This document shows positions 6,010 to 13,769 of a stretch of DNA of 21,314 nt, one piece after another. The position numbers and the translations under genes were made by a program. Source of the DNA: DASROJ01 sp035646975 (GTDB taxonomy: Bacteria > Acidobacteriota > Polarisedimenticolia > JACPZX01 > DASXTC01); assembly GCA_035646975.1 (NCBI GenBank), contig DASROJ010000055.1:1-21314 (forward strand). Direction: 5' to 3'. The notes below the pieces were generated by a model, which saw only the letters and a list, made by a program, of their open reading frames with translations, made no database searches and was not told the origin of the DNA. The first letter of the stretch is position 1, and the number at the start of each line of letters is the position of its first letter.

Positions 6010-7165
6010 CGATCGCGGTGCCGCCCTGCTCGAGCATCTCCGTCACGATGCGTCCGGCCGCCGCGTCCGGAACGATCGCATAATCCCGAATCTTGTAGAG
6101 CAACGAACGGTAGCTCACCCGGAGCAGGCCCGCGGCGCGGCGCCGGTTCCAGCTGGTGGTGGCAAGCGCCTCGAGGATGGCCCGCTTTTCCGCGGTCTCG
6201 ACAGCCTTGCGCGCCACCATCTTGAGCGGGATCGGACTGCCGGCGAACAGCGGGGTCTCGATCTCCTCCGGCACCACGTCGGCGGCAGCCGCTGGTGCCG
6301 CCGCCTCGCGCGCTGCCGGAGCCGTTGCGGCCGACTCCGCGCCCACGCGCGTGCGGCCGATCTCATCGAGGATCTGGGTGTAGCTTCCGAGAAGGATCGC
6401 TCTTTTGACCAGGTTTTCCAGCTCGCGGATGTTGCCTTCGAACGGATGCCGCCTCATCGCCAGCAGAACCTCGTCTCCCATGACCGACAGCGAGGATCTG
6501 TTGTAGAGGGAGGCGTACTTCCGCGCGAAATATTGCGCCAGCCCGTCGATGTCGCCTGGTCGTTCGCGCAGCGGCGGGATGCGCAGGCAGACCACGCTCA
6601 GCCGGTAGAACAGATCCCGTCGAAAACTCCCGGTCACCATGGCACGGTCGAGATCCTGGTTCGTCGCCGCGATCACGCGCGCGTTTGCCTCAATCGGCTC
6701 GCGCCCGCCGATTCGGCAGAATCTTTTCTCCTGAAGCACATGCAGGAGCTTGGCCTGAAGCCGGGGGCTCAACTCGCCGATCTCGTCCAGGAAGATGGTC
6801 CCGCCATCGGCGACCTCGAACAGGCCTGCCTGCGAGTCCACGGCGCCGGTGTAAGCCCCGCGCACGTGACCGAACAATTCTCCTTCGAGCAGGCCATCCG
6901 GCAGGGCCGCGCAGTTCACGGAGACGAAGCGTCCGCCGCTTCTCGACGATTCCTCGTGGATGCGGCGCGCCAGCACGTCCTTGCCGACGCCTGTCTCGCC
7001 GAGGATCAGGATCGTCTCCTCCGATCTGGCAACCTGCAGCGCGCTCTGCTCGACGAGCAGCATCCCGGGATCCCTGGGTGGATGAAACGCAACGGGAGCC
7101 TTCGGCGCGCCGCGATCGGCATCGCCCACCGTCCTGCGCTGTCTCGTTCCGGCATCACTCAGCAT
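5984..7165 (-). CDS. Sigma54-dependent transcriptional activator without receiver domain
   Basis: Enhancer-binding protein that uses ATP to open sigma54 promoters. 393 residues from the ATG at 7165, chosen for GGAGG six bases upstream. Only about 40 residues precede the AAA+ domain, so there is no receiver, GAF or PAS input domain. Walker A GETGVGKD (56-63); sigma54-contact loop GAYTGA (103-108, Tyr for the usual Phe); Walker B TIFLDE (123-128); FRRDLFYRL (181-189). After an Ala-rich linker (about 275-300) a Fis-type helix-turn-helix follows (about 338-362, NRRRAAGLLRVSYRSLLYKIRDY). Some 30 extra residues lie beyond it. Without an input domain, activity may be set by expression or by a partner such as the adjacent GAF-GGDEF protein. 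The nearby sigma54-type promoters are its likely targets. Confidence 0.92.
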   Translation of the reverse strand: MLSDAGTRQRRTVGDADRGAPKAPVAFHPPRDPGMLLVEQSALQVARSEETILILGETGVGKDVLARRIHEESSRSGGRFVSVNCAALPDGLLEGELFGHVRGAYTGAVDSQAGLFEVADGGTIFLDEIGELSPRLQAKLLHVLQEKRFCRIGGREPIEANARVIAATNQDLDRAMVTGSFRRDLFYRLSVVCLRIPPLRERPGDIDGLAQYFARKYASLYNRSSLSVMGDEVLLAMRRHPFEGNIRELENLVKRAILLGSYTQILDEIGRTRVGAESAATAPAAREAAAPAAAADVVPEEIETPLFAGSPIPLKMVARKAVETAEKRAILEALATTSWNRRRAAGLLRVSYRSLLYKIRDYAIVPDAAAGRIVTEMLEQGGTAIVSSREGSC

Positions 7166-7275
7166 TCGGAACCTCCACCGAGTCACTGTTCCCTGCGGGA
7201 ATGCAGCACGACCGGGAAACTCTCGAACGTCACTCGACCAGGGATGAGGCGTCGAACATCAATGGCTTGGAGTTT

Positions 7276-7303
7276 CATATACAACAAAAGCCGCGGAACG
7301 CAA
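7276..7303 (-). promoter_or_regulatory. Possible sigma70-type promoter for the activator gene
   Basis: On the minus strand TTGCGT (7303-7298) and TATATG (7281-7276) are separated by 16 bases and point towards the activator gene, leaving a leader of about 100 bases. The match is modest (four of six at -10). Confidence 0.3.
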
Positions 7304-7326
7304 GCGGTTTCACACGGCACGCTGAT

Positions 7327-7338
7327 TTGGCGCGCCAA
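7327..7338. repeat. 12-bp palindrome between the activator gene and the polysaccharide operon
   Basis: TTGGCGCGCCAA is a perfect 12-bp palindrome; a related half, TTGGCGCC, follows at 7360-7367, and GAACGTTC (7343-7350) lies between them. The three sit upstream of the candidate promoter of the downstream operon and could be regulator sites. Chance is possible for sequences this short. Confidence 0.35.
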
Positions 7339-7377
7339 CTGTGAACGTTCTCGGCTTTGTTGGCGCCGGTCGAACAC

Positions 7378-7394
7378 GAGGCGGCCTGCTTGCA
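7378..7394 (+). promoter_or_regulatory. Weak sigma54-like promoter for the exopolysaccharide operon
   Basis: GAGGCGG, CCTGC, TTGCA: GG (7380-7381) and GC (7392-7393) are ten bases apart, with a perfect -12 element (TTGCA). The -24 element is poor beyond GGC. A start near 7405 would leave a leader of about 48 bases. An overlapping sigma70-type reading (TTGCAC at 7390-7395 and TATTCT at 7414-7419, 18-base spacer) is a competing interpretation. Confidence 0.35.
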
Positions 7395-7452
7395 CTTGTC
7401 GGCGACATATCCATATTCTAACGAGCGCCTGAATCCTTAAAGAACCTCGAGG

Positions 7453-10164
7453 ATGAATACATTGCAGAAAGTCGAGAGACCCGTGCGCGATGCCTCGCAT
7501 CGAGCGAGTCGACCACTCTTCGTCTCGGCGGGGCTCATCATCTTTATGTGCGTGCCGCTGAAGACACCGGCGATGGACGGGGCGCACCCGTCCGCGGCAA
7601 CGGTTTCCCCCTACGATCGGGCGCTCAGCCTCTATCGCGAAGGGAAGTTCAATGACGCCTCCATCGTGCTGGAGTCGGAGCTCGAGCATCCGGCCGGTGA
7701 TGCCACCGGGTACCGGGCGCTGCTGGGGTGGTGCCGCTACCGCCTCGGCCGGATGAACGATGCCCTCGAATCATTCAAGGCGGCGCTCGCGTTGTCGCCG
7801 CAGAACGCCGATGCCCTCGAAGGGGTCGCGAGAACCGCCGCGCGGCTCGGCCGCGACAGCGAAGCCATCGACGCTGTGCTGACGCTGACCCGCCTGCACC
7901 CGGAGGTGGAGATCGGCGATGTCGCCAACCAGGTGCTCGGCAGGGCCGGCGCCCTGTCCGACCGGCGGCTCTCGCGCGGCAGGCAGCCTGGCGCCGACCC
8001 CTCGCTGGTCTCGCGGGCACGCGGGAATTATTTCGAGGTGCGCAGTTGTCCCACGGCGCCATGGCGCGCGATCTTCGTCAAGGGGGTGAACCTGGGCGCG
8101 GCGCTGCCGGGCCGTTACCCCGCCGAGTTTCCCCGCGACAAGGCGCTCTACTCGGACTGGATCGAGAAGATGTCACGCATGGGCGCCAATGTCGTCAGGC
8201 TCTACACCCTTCTGCCGCCCGAGTTCTACCGGGCACTGCTCGAGCACAACGCTTCGCGAGGGCCCGGCGAGGAGAAGCTGTGGCTCGTGCAGGGCGTCTG
8301 GACCGAGCTGCCCGAGGACGACAATTACGATGCCGAGGCGTTCCGCGCGCAGTTCGACGGCGAAATCGAGCGGGTCATCGACGCCGTGCACGGCAACATC
8401 GCCGTTTCGCACCGGCGCGGCCATGCGTTCGGCCTCTACGACGCAGATGTGTCCGGCTCGACGCTCGCGTTTATTCTTGGCCGCGAATGGGAGCCCTATT
8501 CGGTGGCCGCCTACGATCTGAGCCGCCCGCACCCCGCGACCTTCCGCGGCGAGCATTTCATCCTGGAGGGGGGCACGCCCACGGAGGCCTGGTTCGCCAG
8601 AGTGCTCGACCATGCGGTGGGGTATGAGACCGGTTCGTACAATTCCCAGAGACCCGTTGCCTTCACGAACTGGCCGACGCTGGATCCGATCACGCATCCC
8701 ACCGAGGCGACCAAGAAAGAGGAAATCGCCCTTCTCGAGAAGTTGCAGCTGCCGCAGGAGCCCGGCACGCTTCTCGAATACGACAACGACGGCACGGGCA
8801 TCGACGCCGAGCGAATCGTGCCGACGGCGAGGACTCCGGCCGGGACGTTTGCGTCGTACCACGCCTATCCCTATTACCCGGATTTCATGAACGTCGACCC
8901 GGACTACCTGCGCTCACGCGATGCGAAGGGGCCGAGCAACTACGCGGGCTACCTTCGGCAGCTCAAGGCCCATCACCCCGACATGCCGCTGCTCATCGCC
9001 GAAGTCGGCGTGCCTACCAGCCGCGGCATCGCGCACCTTCAGCCGCAGGGATGGAACCATGGGGGCGAGACCGAGCTCGAGCAGGGGGAGATCGACTCGA
9101 GGCTGATGGAGGACATCCAGCAGACGGGGGGAGCGGGAGGCATCCTCTTTGCCTGGATCGACGAGTGGTTCAAGAAGAACTGGCTGGTGATCGCGTTCGA
9201 AGTGCCGTGGGACAACAACAAGAACTGGCTCAACATCCTCGACCCCGAGCAGAACTACGGGTTGATGGCCTGCAAGCCGGGCCGCGACGGCTGGCGCATC
9301 GTCATCGATGGCAAGGGGGACGACTGGAAGAAGGTCCCCGCCCTTGCGGGAAATGGCGGCGGAGCGCTGCGCTCGATCAAGGTGACCCACGACGAGGCCT
9401 ACATATATATAAGGCTGGACGTCGACCGGCTGGACTGGGACCGCGCCCGCTACGCGATCGGCATCGATACCTATGGCGCGCGGGAGGGAGACCACCGAAT
9501 GCCGCTGGGTCTCGGTCTGACCACTCCCACCGGCATGGAGTTCGTGGTGGATCTCTCGGGCGAGGCGTCGAGCCGCGTGCTCTGCGACACGCCGTACGAC
9601 CTGCACACCAACAGGTTCAACCGCCCCTGGAAGTCGTCGGACAACGATGATGGCCGGTTCATCGAGATGCTTGCGGAGACCAACCGGCGCCGCATCGGTC
9701 GCGACGGGACGATTTATCCAGCCATCACCTACAACCGCAGCCCGCTGCGTTACGGGACGATGGACCCCTCCTCGCCCCGCTACGACGACCTCGTCGAATG
9801 GTGCGCGAACAAGGACGAAGGATTCCTCGAGCTGCGGCTGGGGTGGAACCTGCTCAACGTGACCGACCCCTCCACGCGCCAGGTGCTCGACGACCCGGTG
9901 CCGCCGCACGGCGGCGCGGGTCATACGACCACCGATGGATTCCGGTTCTACGTGGCGGCCTATCGGCCGGGCGACAGGAAGGTGATCGCCACCTTGCCGG
10001 CCGCCGACGCCACGGGGCGCTTCGCAGCCGAGGGGATTCCGTTCTATTCATGGGATGCCTGGGACGAGCCGACCTACCACACGTATCTCAAGAAGAGCTA
10101 CTTCATCCTCAAGGATCGGCTCGCCGCGCTCGAGCCCCTGGCCACTGGCGGAGCGCGCCGATGA
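7453..10164 (+). CDS. Secreted TPR, clan-A-like glycoside hydrolase and CBM9-like protein
   Basis: Large envelope protein of 903 residues, probably acting on a sugar polymer in the periplasm. An N-terminal signal or anchor helix (about residues 21-36) precedes TPR repeats (about 52-160). Next comes a TIM-barrel-like region (about 200-600) with features of clan A glycosidases: GVNLGAALPGRYP, MGANVVRLYTL, a possible acid/base Glu in LGREWEP (345-347), and a possible nucleophile Glu517 in PLLIAEVGVP. The C-terminal part (about 615-850, e.g. HDEAYIYIRLDVDRLDW) resembles a CBM9/DOMON-type beta-sandwich. The ribosome-binding site is weak. The stop overlaps the next gene's start (ATGA). By analogy with PgaB, where a glycosidase domain accompanies a polymer exporter, it may trim or guide the polysaccharide. 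Catalytic residues are assigned by motif only. Confidence 0.78.
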   Translation: MNTLQKVERPVRDASHRASRPLFVSAGLIIFMCVPLKTPAMDGAHPSAATVSPYDRALSLYREGKFNDASIVLESELEHPAGDATGYRALLGWCRYRLGRMNDALESFKAALALSPQNADALEGVARTAARLGRDSEAIDAVLTLTRLHPEVEIGDVANQVLGRAGALSDRRLSRGRQPGADPSLVSRARGNYFEVRSCPTAPWRAIFVKGVNLGAALPGRYPAEFPRDKALYSDWIEKMSRMGANVVRLYTLLPPEFYRALLEHNASRGPGEEKLWLVQGVWTELPEDDNYDAEAFRAQFDGEIERVIDAVHGNIAVSHRRGHAFGLYDADVSGSTLAFILGREWEPYSVAAYDLSRPHPATFRGEHFILEGGTPTEAWFARVLDHAVGYETGSYNSQRPVAFTNWPTLDPITHPTEATKKEEIALLEKLQLPQEPGTLLEYDNDGTGIDAERIVPTARTPAGTFASYHAYPYYPDFMNVDPDYLRSRDAKGPSNYAGYLRQLKAHHPDMPLLIAEVGVPTSRGIAHLQPQGWNHGGETELEQGEIDSRLMEDIQQTGGAGGILFAWIDEWFKKNWLVIAFEVPWDNNKNWLNILDPEQNYGLMACKPGRDGWRIVIDGKGDDWKKVPALAGNGGGALRSIKVTHDEAYIYIRLDVDRLDWDRARYAIGIDTYGAREGDHRMPLGLGLTTPTGMEFVVDLSGEASSRVLCDTPYDLHTNRFNRPWKSSDNDDGRFIEMLAETNRRRIGRDGTIYPAITYNRSPLRYGTMDPSSPRYDDLVEWCANKDEGFLELRLGWNLLNVTDPSTRQVLDDPVPPHGGAGHTTTDGFRFYVAAYRPGDRKVIATLPAADATGRFAAEGIPFYSWDAWDEPTYHTYLKKSYFILKDRLAALEPLATGGARR

Positions 10165-12059
10165 AGACGGTGGTGCTCGCGGTGCTTCTGACGATCGCCG
10201 TGCTGCCACTGGCGGCGTCGCTGGCCCGCGCCGAGGACACGGCGCCCACGCCGCCCGACGTGCTGGGCGATCGCGAGTTCCTGCGCTCGAACTACACGGC
10301 GGCGGAAAAGTACTACCGCGAGGCCCTTGCGGCGCACCCCGATGACATGCATTCCCTGACCCGTCTTGCAACGCTGTTGAACTGGCGCGGCGGCTACGCT
10401 GAAGCGATCGACCTGTACCAGCGCGGGCTGAGGCAGGACCCTTCCAGCATGGAGCTGAAACGCGGCCTCGCCACGTCGCTGACCTGGAGCGAGCAGTATG
10501 GCAAGGCGCTGACGCTCTACCGCGAGATGCTCGCGACCCGCCCGGGTGACGAAGGCATCACCTTCGAGATGGCGCAGGCGCAGGCCTGGTCCGGCGACAA
10601 CGCGGCGGCCAAGGACACCTTGCACGAGATGGTGTCGCGCAATCCGCGCCACATCAAGGGGCGTCTCCTGCTCGCGCAGGTGCACGCCTGGACGGGCGAG
10701 CCGGTGGCCGCCGAGAGGATCTATCGATCCCTTCTGGCGGAGGATCCGGGCAATGTCGCCGCGCTGGCCGGTCTCGGCGACTCGCTCAACGCCCAGGGCC
10801 GGAACGACGAAGCGCAGGCTGCCTACGCCAGGGCGCTCGCCATCGATCCGAAAAACCGGACGGCGCTGGAAGGCCGCGCGCGCGTCTTCCAGTCACAGGG
10901 CCGGACACCGCAGGCCCTCGAAGCGGTGCGCCAGGCGCTCGAACTGTATCCCGACGCCCGCGACGCGCGCAGGCTGGGGCGGGAGATCGGTGGCCCTCTG
11001 AGGCCGAGCCTTCAGCTCTTCGCCAGCACCAACCAGGATTCCGACGACAACGACCTCGCTCAGTGGGGCGGCATCTACACACACTATCTCGGCGGGCGGG
11101 GGTACGTGGGAGCCTCCTTCACCCACGCGCAGACCAACGGCGCAGGAGAGTTCGACGACAGCGCACCGGTGACATTGCCGATGGAGCCGGCCAACACCAC
11201 CGCGCGGTACGACACGCTGCGGGCCATCGGGGGGGTGCATTTTTCTCCGCACTTCAGCCTGTACGCGGAGGCGGGTCCCGAGCGCACCATTTTCCCGTTC
11301 GTCAACGCCGGTCCTGAAAGCTCCAACGAGGTCCGCCGGCATGCGGCCGGATCGCTCACGCTGGAGATCAACGGCGCTGACTGGTTCACCCTGGTCGCCT
11401 CGGCGTCACAGGAGCGGCTGGTCGGCACCACCCAGGCGTTCGTCAACGACGTCGGTATTCGCGCCGCAACCCTGACGACCATCTTCCGGCCACATCCGTC
11501 GCTCAAGCTGCGGCTCACGGGACAGAAGGCCGAGTTCACCGACAACAGCGCGGCCGACCTCGCGTCGAATCTCGGCACGCCGGAGGTGGACCGCAACAAT
11601 CACCGTGCCCTGTTGAGCGCCGGCGCTTCGTGGCGGCTTCCCGTGCGCGCGGTCAAGATCACCCTGAGCTGCAACGCCCGCTGGATGGCGTACTACCTCG
11701 ATGTCGATCATGGCTATTTCCATCCGGATCAATACCTCTCCGACAGCGCGGGGTTCGACCTGTCCGACACGATCGGCCACAACTTCTACTGGGGAGTGGG
11801 GGCCGACCGGGGAGTTCAGAGGATCGACCACAACGGCGGCGATGACACCTTCTCCTACCGGGGGCTTGCCGGCGTGAACCTTGGCGACAGCGCGTCGTTC
11901 GAGGCGTATTTCGCGCATTCGAACTCGGCCCTCACGACCGCGTCCGGGTTCAACAGCACCGAAGGCGGCGTCCGGCTCGTCTTCAAGTTCGGCGCGACAC
12001 TCGGCCCGGCGTTGCCCGCACGGCCGGGACCCGCGGACAGCGGCGGCAAGGATGACTGA
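10161..12059 (+). CDS. TPR plus outer-membrane beta-barrel protein, putative polysaccharide export porin
   Basis: 632 residues from an ATG overlapping the previous stop (ATGA). The open frame extends far upstream, but that part is out-of-frame sequence of the neighbour. Signal peptide (about 1-24, cleavage near LARAED), then seven or so TPR units (about 35-275; for example NRTALEGRARVFQSQGRTPQ). From about residue 280 there are alternating amphipathic strands (RPSLQLFAST, GGIYTHYLGGRGYVGASFTH, ending GGVRLVFKFG) typical of a 14-16-strand barrel. Periplasmic TPRs joined to a porin are the architecture of PgaA and BcsC; the barrel also recalls YaiO. I infer export of the polymer made by the glycosyltransferase downstream. 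A 20-residue hydrophilic tail follows the last strand, unlike the usual terminal aromatic residue. Confidence 0.82.
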   Translation: MKTVVLAVLLTIAVLPLAASLARAEDTAPTPPDVLGDREFLRSNYTAAEKYYREALAAHPDDMHSLTRLATLLNWRGGYAEAIDLYQRGLRQDPSSMELKRGLATSLTWSEQYGKALTLYREMLATRPGDEGITFEMAQAQAWSGDNAAAKDTLHEMVSRNPRHIKGRLLLAQVHAWTGEPVAAERIYRSLLAEDPGNVAALAGLGDSLNAQGRNDEAQAAYARALAIDPKNRTALEGRARVFQSQGRTPQALEAVRQALELYPDARDARRLGREIGGPLRPSLQLFASTNQDSDDNDLAQWGGIYTHYLGGRGYVGASFTHAQTNGAGEFDDSAPVTLPMEPANTTARYDTLRAIGGVHFSPHFSLYAEAGPERTIFPFVNAGPESSNEVRRHAAGSLTLEINGADWFTLVASASQERLVGTTQAFVNDVGIRAATLTTIFRPHPSLKLRLTGQKAEFTDNSAADLASNLGTPEVDRNNHRALLSAGASWRLPVRAVKITLSCNARWMAYYLDVDHGYFHPDQYLSDSAGFDLSDTIGHNFYWGVGADRGVQRIDHNGGDDTFSYRGLAGVNLGDSASFEAYFAHSNSALTTASGFNSTEGGVRLVFKFGATLGPALPARPGPADSGGKDD

Positions 12060-12071
12060 AGGAGACGACCT

Positions 12072-12452
12072 GTGAAACAGAATCGCATCGTGATTGCCGA
12101 CGACGACCCGATCGTCATCAAGTTTCTTTCGGCCATTTTCCAGGACGAGGGATTCGAGGTGCGGACGGCCGACGACGGAGAAAAGGCGCTCAAGGTGATC
12201 CGGGAGACCCGGCCCGACCTGATCATCCTCGACCTCGTCATGCCGTATCACGACGGGTTCGAGATATGCCAGCAGGTGAGGGCCGCGGCGCTGACCGCAA
12301 ACGTCCCGGTGATCATCCTGTCCATGAAGGAAAAGGAACAGGACGCGATACGCGCCTTCGAAGTCGGCGCCGACGATTTCATTCGCAAGCCATTCAATGC
12401 GCTCGAGCTCGTGGCGCGCGCACGCAAGCTGATGAACGACAGCCGTACCTGA
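12072..12452 (+). CDS. Stand-alone response-regulator receiver protein
   Basis: 126 residues forming only a CheY-like receiver domain, with no output domain. Conserved residues are present: acidic cluster DDD (10-12), phospho-acceptor Asp54 in IILDLVMP, Ser84 in IILSMKEKE, and Lys106 in FIRKPF. It starts with GTG at 12072, preceded by AAGGAG just after the previous stop; a 12-base gap indicates one transcript. No histidine kinase is visible in the window. It probably controls the polysaccharide machinery by protein contact, perhaps with the HEAT-repeat protein encoded next. Confidence 0.92.
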   Translation: MKQNRIVIADDDPIVIKFLSAIFQDEGFEVRTADDGEKALKVIRETRPDLIILDLVMPYHDGFEICQQVRAAALTANVPVIILSMKEKEQDAIRAFEVGADDFIRKPFNALELVARARKLMNDSRT

Positions 12453-12479
12453 CGTCCGAGCGGCGGGAGAACGGTCCCA

Positions 12480-13748
12480 ATGACGACACCACAGTGGCTC
12501 GTGGGAAACGGTCAGATCCACGACCTCGTATTCTGGCTCATCGGGGCGGTGGGGTCGGTCTTCCTCCTGCTGGTGATCATCATCATCGTGAGCAAGGCCT
12601 GGCGGGAGTATGTCGAGGAAGGGCTGCGCCGCCGCCGCGTCGAGCTGGAACCCAGCTTCTTCAAGTATGTCGTCGGCCAGGGCCCGATCGAGAATTACCT
12701 TCCTCGACCGCTCGCCCGGAAGGAGCGCGTGCTCGTCGAAGACATCTTCTTCGACCTGGGCCGCATCGTGAAGGGCTCCGTCAGGGAGCGCGCGCGTGAC
12801 GCCTTCGAGAAACTCGGATTCATCGAACATTACCTCGAGAAGCTCGAAAGCCGCCGGTGGTGGACGCGCGCGGAGGCGGCGGAAAAGCTGGGACTGATGG
12901 GCAGCGAGCGGGCCACGCGGTCTCTCATCACGCACATGGATGATCAGGTCCCGGAGGTTCGCGTGAGGGCCGCCCGCGCCCTGGGCACGATTCGCACCTC
13001 CGAGGCGCTGCGTCCGCTCACGCGCGCCTTGCTCGATCCGGGTCGCTGGTCGGCCATCCGCGTGGCCGGCATCCTGATCGGCGCGGGCGACGAATCGGTC
13101 GAAATCCTGTTGCAGGAGTTCCATGCCTTGCCGATGCACGCGAAGATCGCGGCCATCGACATCTTCGGGCGCATCCGAAGCCTCAAGGCCATCTCGCTGC
13201 TGCGCGAGCTGCTGGCGAGCCCGGATCCTGACATCCGCGCCAGGGCCGCCTTCGCGCTCGGGTCGATCGGCGACCCGACCTCCGCGTCGTATCTGACGGA
13301 GTCGCTGAAGGACAAGAACTGGGCGGTGCGGGCGATGGCCGCCAAGGCGCTGGGCCGTCTCAAGGAAGAGGAGTCCATCGATGCTCTTTGCGCGTCGCTG
13401 GTCGATCCGCAGTGGTGGGTGCGGGCCAACGCGGCCGAGGCCCTCAAGAACAAGGGCACCCGCGGCGTCGGCGCCCTGCTCGCGATGCTCGATTCGAAGG
13501 ACGTCTACGCGGCCCAGCAGGCGGTCCAGATGCTCCAGGAATCGGGCCTGCTCGACGAGATGATATCGCGCCTGGCTTCCGAGGATGGCGAACAGCGTCA
13601 GAACGCGCTGGACATCATGGCCAAGCTGGTCAAGCTCAAGCGGACAGATTTATTGACGGAGATGGCGCACACCCATCCCGAGTCCAACATCCGCCAGAGA
13701 CTGGCGATCATCCTGGGGCTGCGACCGCATCCCCGGCAAACCGCCTGA
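12480..13748 (+). CDS. Membrane-anchored HEAT-repeat protein
   Basis: 422 residues. A transmembrane helix near the N-terminus (about 15-38, VFWLIGAVGSVFLLLVIIIIV) is followed by a basic stretch (LRRRRVE) that suggests the bulk is cytoplasmic. From about residue 125 to the end there are tandem HEAT repeats recognisable by VRVRAARALGTI, IRARAAFALGSIGD, VRAMAAKALGRL and VRANAAEAL at about 31-residue spacing. Such repeats bind proteins rather than catalyse. Lying between a receiver protein and a polymerising glycosyltransferase, it may be an adaptor or co-polymerase that transmits regulation to the synthase, in the place that PgaD or a PilZ domain fills elsewhere. That role is inferred from context. 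Confidence 0.85.
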   Translation: MTTPQWLVGNGQIHDLVFWLIGAVGSVFLLLVIIIIVSKAWREYVEEGLRRRRVELEPSFFKYVVGQGPIENYLPRPLARKERVLVEDIFFDLGRIVKGSVRERARDAFEKLGFIEHYLEKLESRRWWTRAEAAEKLGLMGSERATRSLITHMDDQVPEVRVRAARALGTIRTSEALRPLTRALLDPGRWSAIRVAGILIGAGDESVEILLQEFHALPMHAKIAAIDIFGRIRSLKAISLLRELLASPDPDIRARAAFALGSIGDPTSASYLTESLKDKNWAVRAMAAKALGRLKEEESIDALCASLVDPQWWVRANAAEALKNKGTRGVGALLAMLDSKDVYAAQQAVQMLQESGLLDEMISRLASEDGEQRQNALDIMAKLVKLKRTDLLTEMAHTHPESNIRQRLAIILGLRPHPRQTA

Positions 13749-13769
13749 GGCGCCGGCAAGAGGGATCGC

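Noticed and set aside
11406..13139. 577-codon minus-strand frame
   Set aside because: It runs antisense to the barrel, receiver and HEAT genes, all of which have clear family motifs; its own translation has none.
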